From the NCBI GenBank assembly GCA_002839315.1, contig PGXV01000007.1:1-64000 (forward strand): a stretch of 64,000 bases of DNA, read 5' to 3'. Positions 27,934 to 36,799 of the stretch are shown here, one piece after another. Numbering within the stretch: position 1 is the first letter of the stretch; the number at the start of each line of letters is the position of its first letter. The notes beneath the pieces are model-generated. The model had not been told where the DNA came from. It saw nothing but the letters and a program-made list of their open reading frames with translations, and made no database searches. This DNA is from Spirochaetae bacterium HGW-Spirochaetae-3. GTDB lineage: Bacteria; Spirochaetota; Spirochaetia; Treponematales; UBA12059. A program made the translations under genes and the position numbers.

Positions 27934-28995
27934 TTCGGAGACGGAGAACGACGGGTCGCCGAGCTTGAACACCGCGGCGGCTCCGGAGCTCATGTAGACC
28001 CGTCTGCCCTCGTCGATGAAGACGGCCTCGACGTGATCCAGCGATTCGGCGAGCGCCATGCCCCGCTGCAGGCCGAGGGAGAACAGCGTCGTCGATAGCC
28101 CGTCCGCGTCCACCGATGACGAGCTTACCACCGTTACCGATACGAGGCCGTTGCGTACCGGGTAGCCGGTCGCCGGATCCAGGATATGATGGTAGCGCTG
28201 GCCGTCCTCGCCTATGAAGTAGCGCTCGTAGACGCCGCTCGTGACGACGGTCGAGCCTCCCTGCAGGCTGGCTATGCCGATATGGGCTCCGCGATCGTCG
28301 AAGGGATTCTGTATGCCGACGCGCCATGACGAGCCGTCTGGCTTCTTTCCGGTGACCATGACGTTGCCGCCCAGGTCTATGACGGCGGCCTTGACGCGCT
28401 TCTCCCGCAGCACGCGCGCCACCTCGTCCGCCGCGTAGCCCTTGGCTATGGCGCCGAGATCGAGCAGCATGCCGGCGCGCGGCAGGTAGACGGTTCCCGC
28501 GGCTTCGTCGACGCGTACCGAGCGATAGTCGACGAGCGGAAGCGCGGCCCGTATTTCTTCGTGAGACGGTATTCGCTCGCCGTCAAGCCCGATATTCCAT
28601 AGCTTGACGATGGGGCCGATGGTCGGGTCGAAGGCGCCGCCGGACATCGCCGCGTACTGGAGCGCCTTGCCAGTGACGTAGCGTACGTCGGCCGGCGCGG
28701 CGACCGGAGATCGGCCGGCGCCCGCGTTGATCGCGGCCACGACCGTGCCGTCGGCGTTGGCGCTCATCTCCGCCTCTATTTCCCTGAGCCTGGCGAAGGC
28801 CGCGTCGAGGGCCGCCTTGGAGCCGCCGTCGAGCAGACGGATGGAGCAGACCGTGCCGAGCACCAGGTCCGTCCTGTCGACGGGCTTCGCGGAACACGAT
28901 CCCGTCGCGAGCGTCATTGCGACCATGGCCGCGACGGCGAAGGGCGATCCCCGGCGGGATCGGCGTATAACAGGTGCTTTCATGGCGGCGTTCAT
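27925..28995 (-). CDS. apbE: FAD:protein FMN transferase ApbE (lipoprotein)
   Basis: A 356-residue flavin transferase that attaches FMN to threonine of Rnf/Nqr-type proteins at the outer face of the membrane. It has a lipoprotein signal ending ATGSC (Cys near residue 34), the ApbE core with SGGAFDPTIGPIVKLW, LDLGAIAKGYAADEV and VIDLGGNVMVTG, and HHILDPATGYPV followed by the metal-binding region SVDADGLSTTLFSLG. ATG 28995 has GGAGG 7 nt upstream. Target proteins are not in this window. Confidence 0.94.
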   Translation of the reverse strand: MNAAMKAPVIRRSRRGSPFAVAAMVAMTLATGSCSAKPVDRTDLVLGTVCSIRLLDGGSKAALDAAFARLREIEAEMSANADGTVVAAINAGAGRSPVAAPADVRYVTGKALQYAAMSGGAFDPTIGPIVKLWNIGLDGERIPSHEEIRAALPLVDYRSVRVDEAAGTVYLPRAGMLLDLGAIAKGYAADEVARVLREKRVKAAVIDLGGNVMVTGKKPDGSSWRVGIQNPFDDRGAHIGIASLQGGSTVVTSGVYERYFIGEDGQRYHHILDPATGYPVRNGLVSVTVVSSSSVDADGLSTTLFSLGLQRGMALAESLDHVEAVFIDEGRRVYMSSGAAAVFKLGDPSFSVSELP

Positions 28996-29011
28996 CCGCG
29001 TGCCTCCGGTA

Positions 29012-29677
29012 TCAGTGGTAGTAGCGCTTCTCGTGGCCGATGGTCGTCTGCTCGCCATGCCCGGGCCAGACGCGAACGGCCTCGGGCAGGACGCACAGGC
29101 GCTCCCGGATCGACTGTACGATGGTCGCCTCGTCGGCGTCGAAGTTGTCGGTGCGGCCGCGGCCGTCGCGGAACAGCGTGTCGCCGGCGAGGAGGGACGA
29201 TCCGCCCTCGACGAGCAGGCACGACGAGCCGCGGGTGTGCCCCGGCGTCGATATGGCGACCATATCGGTATCGGGGAACCTGAAACCGTCGCCGAAGTAC
29301 TCGTCGGCTTCCGGTATCTCCGTCCATTGCTTGCGGAAGAAGGCAATCGCGTTGATGCCCTTGAATACGCGCTCGTTCGTCTCCATGGCCGCCGGCCCGA
29401 AGTAATCGCGGTCGCCGTCCGGGGCGTACGTCCTGAATCGGACTCCGTTGGCCTCGAGTCCCGCGAGCAGGCCGGGCAGGCCGGCGACGTGGTCCAGATG
29501 GCCGTGCGTCGCGACGACGAGCACCCGCGGCGCGGCCGAACGGCCGAAGGCTTCGAGGGTCTCCTCGAGCACCCGGTCCGGCTCGGCGCCGGGATCGACG
29601 ACGACGAGAGGGGCGCCGGCGTTCTCTACGATATAGACGTTTTCCCCTATGGGGCCTACACTCAGGCGATGGATCAT
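29012..29677 (-). CDS. Metallo-beta-lactamase fold hydrolase
   Basis: A 221-residue MBL-fold enzyme of the glyoxalase II-like group. Motifs are THGHLDH (HxHxDH), a later His in STPGHTRGSSC, the bridging Asp in LLAGDTLF and the last His in VWPGHGEQTTIGHEK. A thioester or lactone hydrolase is likely; the exact substrate is open. It starts at ATG 29677, only 8 nt after a TAATAT box, so the mRNA is probably leaderless. It lies 16 bp upstream of apbE on the same strand. Confidence 0.88.
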   Translation of the reverse strand: MIHRLSVGPIGENVYIVENAGAPLVVVDPGAEPDRVLEETLEAFGRSAAPRVLVVATHGHLDHVAGLPGLLAGLEANGVRFRTYAPDGDRDYFGPAAMETNERVFKGINAIAFFRKQWTEIPEADEYFGDGFRFPDTDMVAISTPGHTRGSSCLLVEGGSSLLAGDTLFRDGRGRTDNFDADEATIVQSIRERLCVLPEAVRVWPGHGEQTTIGHEKRYYH

Positions 29678-29685
29678 GCCCGGCT

Positions 29686-29714
29686 ATATTACCGGCCGGG
29701 CTCAACGATGGCAA
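29686..29714 (-). promoter_or_regulatory. Leaderless-type promoter of the MBL hydrolase gene
   Basis: Minus strand TTGCCA (29714-29709), spacer exactly 17 bp, TAATAT (29691-29686), ending 8 nt before ATG 29677. No ribosome site is possible in the gap. Confidence 0.65.
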
Positions 29715-29729
29715 GCGGAGCGCCGATAG

Positions 29730-30617
29730 ATGTTCGTACCGGTTTACCTGGCCGCGCTGTCGGCTTTCGTCTTCTACGCGTTGCTGCCGGTCATCGGCGC
29801 CTTCGCGGTACGCCGTCAATGGAGGCAGTTCCGGAAAGCGGTCGCCGACGCGAGCGCGCTGCCCCCCGTCGAGTCGTTCTCGGCAGGGGCTTCGGCATCC
29901 GCGGCGGTTCGGTACCGAGCCCAGGGAGAGGCCGACGCGATAGGCGGCCGCTACGAACTGTGGGTATCGTGCCGCGACGCGACGTGCGTCATCGATCTGA
30001 AGGATGCGTGGGTGTACCTGCTGACGAGCCGTTCCGGCGATGACGGAATCGAGCGGCGCAGGTGGAGCGACCTCCCGTCTATCGGTCCCGGGGCGAGGGT
30101 CTTCGCCGCGGGAAACGCCGCGATCCGCGGCGCCAGGCTCACGATGGGACCGATGGGCCGCGACTACCCGTTGGTCATACTGCACGATGGCGAAGATAGC
30201 ACGGTCGTCAGGCGGGCCGTATGGGCGGGGCGCCATGAAAACGAGTATTGGAATCCGCTGACCCAGATTTCCATGGCGCTCGGCGTCGCGACGATGAGCG
30301 CCATCCTGCCGTCGGCGCTGAAGGCCGGGATCCCCTCGCTCGTCGGCGCGCTGACCCTGACGGCGGCGTTCTCGCCGATCCTGCCGTTTCTGCCGCCGGG
30401 CGTCGTGGGTTTTTTCGGGTATAGAAAATTCTGGAGGAACGCTCGCTACTGCCGAGCCAGGCGCGATACGGAGCGGCTGTGCGGAGGCGACGGCGCCATG
30501 GCCGACGCCTGGCACCGTCGCGCCTATGGAGCGACCGCGGCCAGCGCTCTCGCTCTCGCGGGCGCGCTGGCCGTCAACGGATGGTTGCTGATCTTCGCTC
30601 TCAGGCGCGTTCTATAG
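29730..30617 (+). CDS. Conserved membrane protein (hypothetical, 295 aa)
   Basis: A protein with an N-terminal membrane helix (about residues 4-24), a soluble beta-rich domain (about 45-165; two cysteines in SCRDATCVIDL) and three further helices (about 180-240 and 265-290). The layout is a cytoplasmic or periplasmic sensor-like domain set between membrane anchors. The family is not recognised and no function is given. AGCGGAG precedes the ATG by 8 nt. The last 17 bp overlap the convergent RRM gene. Confidence 0.7.
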   Translation: MFVPVYLAALSAFVFYALLPVIGAFAVRRQWRQFRKAVADASALPPVESFSAGASASAAVRYRAQGEADAIGGRYELWVSCRDATCVIDLKDAWVYLLTSRSGDDGIERRRWSDLPSIGPGARVFAAGNAAIRGARLTMGPMGRDYPLVILHDGEDSTVVRRAVWAGRHENEYWNPLTQISMALGVATMSAILPSALKAGIPSLVGALTLTAAFSPILPFLPPGVVGFFGYRKFWRNARYCRARRDTERLCGGDGAMADAWHRRAYGATAASALALAGALAVNGWLLIFALRRVL

Positions 30618-31437
30618 GATCGTCGCTGGTTTCGCCATCGTCGCTGGCTTCGCCATCGTCGCCCGGCTGCTCCGGGTCGTCGGACGCGAATTCGTCGACG
30701 GGAGCGGCGCCGAAGGGCTCGAGGTCGGGCTGGTCAGAGTCGTCTTCGGCGATGGATTCCTCGATGTCCTCGTCGCGGGCCGGAGCGGGTTCGCCGCGCT
30801 TCCTGGCGCGATTGGCCGCGAGGGTCCTGCCCTTGAAATCGTAGCCGCTGAGCGCGGCTATGACGGCTTCCTCGACGGCGGGATCGACGACGATGAAGCT
30901 GTAGTTATCCATGGTCCGGATGTCGCCGACGCTCTCTTCGGTTACGTTGGGTACGTCGAGCAGGATCTTGATGGCGACGCGCGCGTAGAAGCGCTGCCGC
31001 CGCCCCGCGCTGACGAACAGCGTGACGCCTTCGCCGCGATAGCGGTTCTCGCGGCTTTCGACGGGCTCCTTGTTCTCACGGGGTTCCGGTTCCCGCCGTT
31101 GCTTCTCGGCCTTCTTCGTGACGGGAGCCTGCCGGGCTCCTTGAACGGTCCCCTGCGGTTGCCTGCCGTCCTTGCGGGCGTTGCCGTTCCCCTTCGCTTC
31201 GCGGCGGCCTTCGGTCGCGGCCCGGCCGCGCCTGTCGGATGGCAGCGCGCCGCCTTTGAGGGCGAGCGTGGCCGCTACGTACGCGCGGAGGTTTAAAGGA
31301 ACCCGCTTTCTAAAAATCGCGCGGCATTCCTGCAGCAAGGCGACGTCGCCCGCCGCCCGAACCTCGGCGAGCGCCTCGTCGAACGCGGCCTCGATGGCTA
31401 CGCGACGGGATTCTGGGAGTATCGAATGAGATGGCAC
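30601..31437 (-). CDS. Stand-alone DbpA-type RNA-binding domain protein
   Basis: A 278-residue protein with an N-terminal helical region (residues 1-65), a basic low-complexity linker rich in Arg, Lys and Glu (about 70-125), and a C-terminal DbpA/CsdA RRM-like domain (about 130-205: VTLFVSAGRRQRFYARVAIKILL, then YSFIVVDPAVEEAVIAALSGYDFKGRTLAANRA). A strongly acidic tail follows, with a short repeat of SDDGE type. That RRM normally ends a DEAD-box helicase, but no helicase domain is present. It starts at GTG 31437 behind AAGGAGT, so a longer frame to 31485 is rejected. It probably binds structured rRNA. Confidence 0.75.
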   Translation of the reverse strand: MPSHSILPESRRVAIEAAFDEALAEVRAAGDVALLQECRAIFRKRVPLNLRAYVAATLALKGGALPSDRRGRAATEGRREAKGNGNARKDGRQPQGTVQGARQAPVTKKAEKQRREPEPRENKEPVESRENRYRGEGVTLFVSAGRRQRFYARVAIKILLDVPNVTEESVGDIRTMDNYSFIVVDPAVEEAVIAALSGYDFKGRTLAANRARKRGEPAPARDEDIEESIAEDDSDQPDLEPFGAAPVDEFASDDPEQPGDDGEASDDGETSDDPIERA

Positions 31438-31520
31438 GTTAGACTCCTTAAGCCAACCATAATCGAAAGGAGAGCCTTTCCTCAACCCCGCCAGAGGACA
31501 CGGCGATCGTTTCCGCGGGC

Positions 31521-31550
31521 TTGCGGCGTACCCGGCGGCTCAGGTACAGT
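31521..31550 (+). promoter_or_regulatory. Leaderless-type promoter before the gene at 31558
   Basis: TTGCGG (31521-31526), 18-bp spacer, TACAGT (31545-31550), ending 7 nt before ATG 31558. An overlapping TATAAA (31550-31555) is a weaker alternative. Confidence 0.5.
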
Positions 31551-31557
31551 ATAAACG

Positions 31558-32043
31558 ATGAAACGATCCCCGTATTTCGCCACGGTGCTGGCGTTGCTCT
31601 CCGCGATAGGTTCCTACGCCCAGGCGGAAACGTCCGCCGTCGCCGCGGCGGCGATCCCCGACGACCCGGCCGTCTTGCTCGGCATGAGCCCGGCGCAGGC
31701 AATCGAGCGATTCGGCCCGCCGGTCGACGTGTTCGCGGTTCGCGGCGCCGAGGCCTGGCAGGACGACGTCGTCTTCGATTACGGCGGGGGATTCTCCCTG
31801 TTCCTGTTCATGGGCCGGGTGTGGCAGGTCCGCGTCGCCGAGCCCTACGACGGTCCCGTGCTCGGGTTCATCGTCGGGTCGACCGCCGAGAGGGCCGCTT
31901 CCGCGCTCGGTTCGCCGTCGCTCGAGTTGCCCGGGGCGTACGAATGGGCCTTGCCCGGGGAAGCCTGGCCGGTCAGGCTCCGGGGTATCGTCGATTCCTC
32001 GGGAGCCATACGCGAGCTCTACGTCTACCGGGCCGATTTCTAG
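31558..32043 (+). CDS. Small secreted hypothetical protein
   Basis: A 161-residue exported protein with a signal peptide (residues 1-23, AQA). The mature part contains two similar segments: LGMSPAQAIERFGPPVDVFAV (about 42-62) and VGSTAERAASALGSPSLELP (about 107-126), each a helix then G-x-P. This resembles the SmpA/OmlA (BamE-like) helix-turn pattern, though I cannot assign it. It is followed after 8 bp by aroDE, which has its own ribosome site, so the two may form an operon. Confidence 0.7.
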   Translation: MKRSPYFATVLALLSAIGSYAQAETSAVAAAAIPDDPAVLLGMSPAQAIERFGPPVDVFAVRGAEAWQDDVVFDYGGGFSLFLFMGRVWQVRVAEPYDGPVLGFIVGSTAERAASALGSPSLELPGAYEWALPGEAWPVRLRGIVDSSGAIRELYVYRADF

Positions 32044-32051
32044 GAGGGCGC

Positions 32052-33554
32052 ATGCCTAAGATCTGCCTGTGCCTGACGGGTTCCACCATAGCCCAGAATC
32101 TCGTGGCCCTCGAGCGCTACCGCGACAAGGTGGATATGGTCGAGCTTCGCGCCGACTATCTCGACGCCAGCGAGTTGTTCCACGTACGCGCGTTTCCCGA
32201 GAAGGCGGGCTTGCCGAGCATCCTGACGGTCCGCCGCAAATGCGACGGAGGCCTGTTCGACCTGGGCGAGGGCGTGCGCCTCGTCATCTTCGCGAGAGGG
32301 CTGGCCTTCGCTGACTCCGACCAGCGCAGGAATTTCTCCTACGTCGACGTCGAGTACGACTTCCATATCCCCTCGATACAGGAAGCGGCCAGGACCTTCG
32401 GCACGAAGATCATCCGGTCCAAGCACTGCATGGACGGCATGCCGTCCGATATCGACAAGGTGTGGCGCGATCTTTCCGCGAGGCCGTACGAGATACCGAA
32501 GCTGGCCGTCGCGGCCAGGGGCCTGGGCGACGTGGATTCGGTATTCAGGCTGTTCGAACGCGACGACTCGGGGCCTGAACGAGTCGTGGTCAGCATGGGC
32601 GCGTACGGGTTCTGCACGCGGGTGCTCGCCGAGAGGCTCGGCAGCACGCTCGTCTACGCGAGCGCGGCGGGCAACGGCCTCGATCCGGCGGCGCCGGGGC
32701 AGCTCGATCCCACTACGCTTATCGATTCGTTCCGGGCCAAGGAATACGGCCCGGATTGGAGCCTCTACGGCATCCTGGGCGGCCCGGCGGTGCTTCATTC
32801 GCTTTCTCCGTCCATCCATAACGCCGGATTCAGCGAGCTCGGACTCAGGTCCCTGTACCTGCCTTTCCCCGCAGACGACCTCGAGCCGTTCCTCGCCTTG
32901 GCCGACAGGCTCGATATCCGGGGATTCTCCATCACCGTGCCGTACAAGGAGAAGATACTCCCGTACCTCGCGAGGCGATCCGCGGAGGTAGAGGCCATAG
33001 GTGCGTGCAATACCGCGATAAGGGACGGCTCGGAATGGGTCGGATACAACACCGACGCGTACGGCTTCTCGACGGACGTGCGAAGGTTCCTCGGCGTCGA
33101 GTCGCTCGAGGGCGTCAGGGCGACGATCGTCGGCGCCGGCGGGGCCGCCAAGGCGGTGGCGTACGTCCTCCATTCGCTCGGCGCGAACGCGTGCGTCATC
33201 AACCGCAACATGTCCAAGGCCAAGCACCTCGCCGAGGCCTACGGCTTCGAGTGGTCGGGGATGAGCGAGCGCGCCGCCGAGCTGATGGAGCGGTACAACG
33301 ACCTGATCGTCCAGACGACCTCGGTGGGGCTCGAGGGCGGACAGAGCGGCGACCCCATTGAATGGTACGAATTCTCCGGCCGCGAGGCCCTCTATGAAAC
33401 GATCTACAACCCGCCGGAGACTCCGGTCATGGCCCGCGCCGAGGCGGCGGGATGCCGGGTTTCCAACGGCCTGGGCATGCTCTACGCCCAGGCCGAGGCG
33501 CAGTTCTCGCTTTTTTCCGGAATGGATTACCCCACGTCATTACGCCGCGCCTGA
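32052..33554 (+). CDS. aroDE: Fused 3-dehydroquinate dehydratase / shikimate dehydrogenase
   Basis: A bifunctional shikimate-pathway enzyme (500 aa). Residues 1-215 form a type I dehydroquinase with ELRADYLD, the Schiff-base lysine in YEIPKLAVAARG and the catalytic His in IIRSKHCMDG. Residues 236-500 form AroE: HSLSPSIHNAGF binds shikimate, TVPYKEK carries the catalytic lysine, NTD follows, and GAGGAAKAVAYVLHSLG binds NADPH. ATG 32052 follows GGAGGG. The fusion channels dehydroquinate through dehydroshikimate to shikimate. The order AroD-AroE matches the plant-like and some spirochaetal and chlamydial fusions. Confidence 0.95.
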   Translation: MPKICLCLTGSTIAQNLVALERYRDKVDMVELRADYLDASELFHVRAFPEKAGLPSILTVRRKCDGGLFDLGEGVRLVIFARGLAFADSDQRRNFSYVDVEYDFHIPSIQEAARTFGTKIIRSKHCMDGMPSDIDKVWRDLSARPYEIPKLAVAARGLGDVDSVFRLFERDDSGPERVVVSMGAYGFCTRVLAERLGSTLVYASAAGNGLDPAAPGQLDPTTLIDSFRAKEYGPDWSLYGILGGPAVLHSLSPSIHNAGFSELGLRSLYLPFPADDLEPFLALADRLDIRGFSITVPYKEKILPYLARRSAEVEAIGACNTAIRDGSEWVGYNTDAYGFSTDVRRFLGVESLEGVRATIVGAGGAAKAVAYVLHSLGANACVINRNMSKAKHLAEAYGFEWSGMSERAAELMERYNDLIVQTTSVGLEGGQSGDPIEWYEFSGREALYETIYNPPETPVMARAEAAGCRVSNGLGMLYAQAEAQFSLFSGMDYPTSLRRA

Positions 33555-33575
33555 ACGGCGCGAAAGGAGGGCCTC

Positions 33576-34460
33576 GTGCCCGACATCCACAAATCAGCCT
33601 TCGTAGCCGTCGTCGGACGGCCTTCGGCGGGTAAATCGACCCTCGTAAACGCCATATGCGGCCAGAAGGTGGCCATCGTGTCTCCCGTCCCGCAGACGAC
33701 GCGCAATACCGTGCGCGGCATAAAGACCGGCGAGGGCTACCAGCTGGTATTCCTCGATACGCCGGGCCTGCACGATTCGGAGAAGGCGATGAACCGTCGC
33801 CTGCGGGACCTGGCCGTGCACGCCCTCAAGGAAGCGGACCTCGTGCTGTACGTTATCGATACCACGCGCGCCCCGGGACCGGAAGAAGAGTCGATCATCG
33901 AGAAGGTCGCGCCGTTCATCGGCAAGACGCTCGTCGCCGTCAACAAGATAGACGCGAGGGAATCGGATATCGCCCGATCGCGGCTCTTCCTCGCCGATCG
34001 CATGCCGGGCGCCCGCGCCTTCGACCTGTCGGCCGAGAAGGGCACCGGCGTAGACGCCCTCGTCGCGGCGCTCGCCGAGGCCTCGCCGCTCGGGCCCGCC
34101 TATTACCCGGCCGAGTTCTATACCGACCAGGAACCCGTGTTCCGCATAGCCGAGACGATTCGCGAGAAGGTCTTCCTGCATACCAGGAACGAGGTTCCGC
34201 ACGCCGTCTACGTCGAGTATACCGCCCACCACACGCTCGACGACGGCACCCTCGTCTACGAGGGCGACCTCGTCGTGGAGCGCGACACGCAGAAGGGCAT
34301 ACTGATAGGCCAGGGCGGGTCGATGATACGGCTGATACGCGAGGAGGCCGAGCGCGACCTCGAAGAAATCTTCGGCTATCCCGTGCGCCTCTCGATCAAG
34401 GTCCGCGTCCAGGCGGACTGGAAGAAAGACGAGAAGACGCTCAAGCGCCTGATACAGTAG
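33576..34460 (+). CDS. era: GTPase Era
   Basis: A 30S-assembly GTPase (294 aa, normal length). G1 is GRPSAGKST (residues 14-22), the effector region contains PQTTRNTVRG, G3 is DTPGLH and G4 is NKID. The C-terminal KH domain contains VERDTQKGILIGQGGSMIRLI, which binds the 3' end of 16S rRNA. It starts at GTG 33576 with a strong AAAGGAGG, 21 bp after aroDE, so it is likely in the same transcript. Confidence 0.96.
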   Translation: MPDIHKSAFVAVVGRPSAGKSTLVNAICGQKVAIVSPVPQTTRNTVRGIKTGEGYQLVFLDTPGLHDSEKAMNRRLRDLAVHALKEADLVLYVIDTTRAPGPEEESIIEKVAPFIGKTLVAVNKIDARESDIARSRLFLADRMPGARAFDLSAEKGTGVDALVAALAEASPLGPAYYPAEFYTDQEPVFRIAETIREKVFLHTRNEVPHAVYVEYTAHHTLDDGTLVYEGDLVVERDTQKGILIGQGGSMIRLIREEAERDLEEIFGYPVRLSIKVRVQADWKKDEKTLKRLIQ

Positions 34461-34479
34461 GTGCCGTCGGGGCCTGCCG

Positions 34480-35055
34480 CTACGCCAGCGCGTTTGACTT
34501 GGCGTAGGCGGCGAGGGCCTCGTCGAAGCCCCGTCCCATGCAGATGTCCAGGGCCGCGGCCGCCCTCGGGAAGATAGAGCAGTCCAGTTTCTCGCGTTCG
34601 TCCCGAGAGAAGTCCGACAGCACGTACCCCGCGACGTCGTCGTGGTTCGGCCGGCCTATCCCGAAGCGTAGCCGCATGAAGTCGGGCGTGCCGAGGCGTT
34701 CCTTCATCGAGCGCAGGCCGTTGTGCCCGCCGAGGCCGCCGCCCTTCTTGAAGCCGAAGAATCCGAAACCGAGCTCCAGCTCGTCGTGGACGACGAGCAG
34801 CTCGGCCGGCTCCACCTTGTAGAAGCGGGCTATCTCGGCGACGCTTTCGCCGGAAAGGTTCATGTAGGTCTCGGGCGCTATGAACCACGCGCGGCCCGCC
34901 TCGGTCTCCAGCTGGGCCCATCGCCCCTTGAAGCCGCGCTTCCATTGCAGCGACGGATAGACGGGTAGAGCCTCGAGGAATTGCCACGCGATGTTGTGCC
35001 TGTTGCCGGAATACTCGCGGCCGTGGTTGCCGAGGAACGCGAAGAGCTTGATCAT
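34480..35055 (-). CDS. pth: Peptidyl-tRNA hydrolase
   Basis: Releases peptides from prematurely dropped peptidyl-tRNA (191 aa). It has the Pth motifs FLGNHGREYSGNRHNIAW with the catalytic His, TYMNLSGESV, VVHDELELGFG and GGGLGGHNGLRSM; the acidic DELE region is typical. ATG 35055 is preferred to extensions into the divergent promoter; no Shine-Dalgarno is visible and TATGCT ends 9 nt upstream. The gene is divergent from the pyrophosphatase. Confidence 0.95.
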   Translation of the reverse strand: MIKLFAFLGNHGREYSGNRHNIAWQFLEALPVYPSLQWKRGFKGRWAQLETEAGRAWFIAPETYMNLSGESVAEIARFYKVEPAELLVVHDELELGFGFFGFKKGGGLGGHNGLRSMKERLGTPDFMRLRFGIGRPNHDDVAGYVLSDFSRDEREKLDCSIFPRAAAALDICMGRGFDEALAAYAKSNALA

Positions 35056-35086
35056 ACGGCGCACAGCATAGCGATTCGGCGGCGGT

Positions 35087-35116
35087 TTGACCATCCGGCG
35101 GGACAGAGGATACACT
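35087..35116 (+). promoter_or_regulatory. Leaderless-type promoter of the pyrophosphatase gene
   Basis: TTGACC (35087-35092), 18-bp spacer, TACACT (35111-35116), ending 8 nt before ATG 35125. No Shine-Dalgarno. Confidence 0.65.
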
Positions 35117-35124
35117 ACGGGCCT

Positions 35125-36780
35125 ATGAACGACACGATCTACGTTATAGGGCACAAGAATCCTGATACCGACTCGGTCGTCTCGGCCGCTGCCTACGCCC
35201 ACCTGAAAAGGGAGCTCGGCGCCGGGAGCTGCGTCGCCGCGCGCGCCGGCAAGATGAGCCCTCAGGCCGAGTACGTATTCGAGCGCTTCGGCGTGCCGTT
35301 CCCCGTCTTCATCCCCGACCTCGTGCCCAAGGTCGAGTACTACATGGGCGGCGACGCCATCGTCGTCGACCGCGGCACGCCGCTGTGGGACGCGCTGTCG
35401 ACGATGAACGAGTCGGGGCAGAAGGCCCTGCCCATCGTCGACGAGGCCGGAAAGTACCGGGCCATGCTCCACTACAGCTCGTTCGCCAAGAATATCCTGA
35501 AGAAGATTAATCCGCACAAGAAAGCCGTCATCCCTACGAGCGTCTCGAGGCTCCAGGCGACGATCAAGGCGCAGCCCGTATGCGTCTTCCGCGCCGACGA
35601 GCAGTTCAAGGCCCGCATGCTCGTCGCAGCGCTGGAGACGGAGAGTTTCAAGCGCCACCTCGACGCGGAGTCGACCGACACCGTCATCGTCATCGTCGGC
35701 GACCGCGTCGACGTACAGCGCTACGCCATCGAGTCGAGGGTCCGCGCGATGATCGTGACGAACGGCGCCCTCCTCGACCGCGACCTCAAGGAGCTGGCCG
35801 AGGCCAACGGCGTCTCCGTGTTGATGTCGCCCTACGACACGTCGAGCACGAGCCTGCTCGTCATATACTCCACGCCGGTGGAGACCATGGGCGACGAGTC
35901 CATACGCCCCGTGCGCAGGCACGAGACGCTACGGCGAGCGCGGGAGGCGATCGCGGATAGCCCGAGCCGGTCGGTACCCGTGCTCGACGACGAGGGCCGG
36001 GTCGTCGGCCTCTTCGACGAGGGCGACCTGATACGGGAGCCCAACGTCAGCCTGATACTCGTCGACCATAACGAGCTGGGCCAGGCGGTAGAGGGCGCCG
36101 AGCATTACCGCATCCTGGAGGTGATCGACCATCATCGCCTGGGCGCGTTCAGCACGCGCTATCCCATCACCTTCATCAATCGCGTTGTCGGCTCGACCAG
36201 CACCATCATCGCCTCCATGTATCGCGACGCGAAGGTGCCCATGCCCAAGCCCGTAGCGTCGCTCCTCCTCGCCGGCATCTTGTCGGATACGCTCATCCTG
36301 AAGTCGGCGACCGTCACCGACGTCGACCGCGAGGCCGCCGAATACCTGTCCAATATCGCCGACCTGGATATCGAGGCGTTCGGCCGCGATATCATGAGCT
36401 CCGCGAGCCTCGTCGGCAAGAAGCCCGTAGAGGAGATCGTCAGGCTGGACATGAAGGAGTATAGCGCCGCGGACCGGACGTTCACCGTCAGCCAGGTCGA
36501 GGTGCACTCGCCCGACGAGATCCTGGAGAGATCTAACGACGTCAGCGCGGAGCTGGAGGCGATCCGGGAGAACGGCGGGCACTACTTCAGCGCGCTGATG
36601 GTAACGGACATCACCGAGCTGTCCAGCGTGCTGTTCGTGGAGGGCGACAAGGACTTCGTCTCGATGCTGCGATTCCCGAGGCTGGACGAGCGGACCTTCG
36701 AGCTCAAGGACGTGCTGTCGCGCAAGAAGCAGCTCGTGCCGCTCCTCATCGAGCTTACGGAGAAGGCGCTCGGATCCTGA
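35125..36780 (+). CDS. ppaC: Family II Mn-dependent inorganic pyrophosphatase with CBS and DRTGG domains
   Basis: Hydrolyses pyrophosphate (551 aa, against about 310 for the core enzyme). The DHH catalytic part is split: VIGHKNPDTDS at the N terminus and VDHNE with IDHHRLG after residue 310. Between them lie two CBS segments (about residues 75-130 and 250-305) and a DRTGG region (about 135-245), which in known enzymes bind AMP/ADP (inhibition) or diadenosine polyphosphates (activation). The C-terminal DHHA2 domain completes the active site. The start at 35125 is supported by the promoter; a longer frame to 34981 would cross pth. Confidence 0.94.
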   Translation: MNDTIYVIGHKNPDTDSVVSAAAYAHLKRELGAGSCVAARAGKMSPQAEYVFERFGVPFPVFIPDLVPKVEYYMGGDAIVVDRGTPLWDALSTMNESGQKALPIVDEAGKYRAMLHYSSFAKNILKKINPHKKAVIPTSVSRLQATIKAQPVCVFRADEQFKARMLVAALETESFKRHLDAESTDTVIVIVGDRVDVQRYAIESRVRAMIVTNGALLDRDLKELAEANGVSVLMSPYDTSSTSLLVIYSTPVETMGDESIRPVRRHETLRRAREAIADSPSRSVPVLDDEGRVVGLFDEGDLIREPNVSLILVDHNELGQAVEGAEHYRILEVIDHHRLGAFSTRYPITFINRVVGSTSTIIASMYRDAKVPMPKPVASLLLAGILSDTLILKSATVTDVDREAAEYLSNIADLDIEAFGRDIMSSASLVGKKPVEEIVRLDMKEYSAADRTFTVSQVEVHSPDEILERSNDVSAELEAIRENGGHYFSALMVTDITELSSVLFVEGDKDFVSMLRFPRLDERTFELKDVLSRKKQLVPLLIELTEKALGS

Positions 36781-36799
36781 TGACGACCCGGGCGGCGCG

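Noticed and set aside
31521-32051. N-terminal extension of the aroDE frame to 31521
   Set aside because: It overlaps the secreted hypothetical gene in another frame and is Arg-rich; ATG 32052 has a GGAGGG ribosome site.
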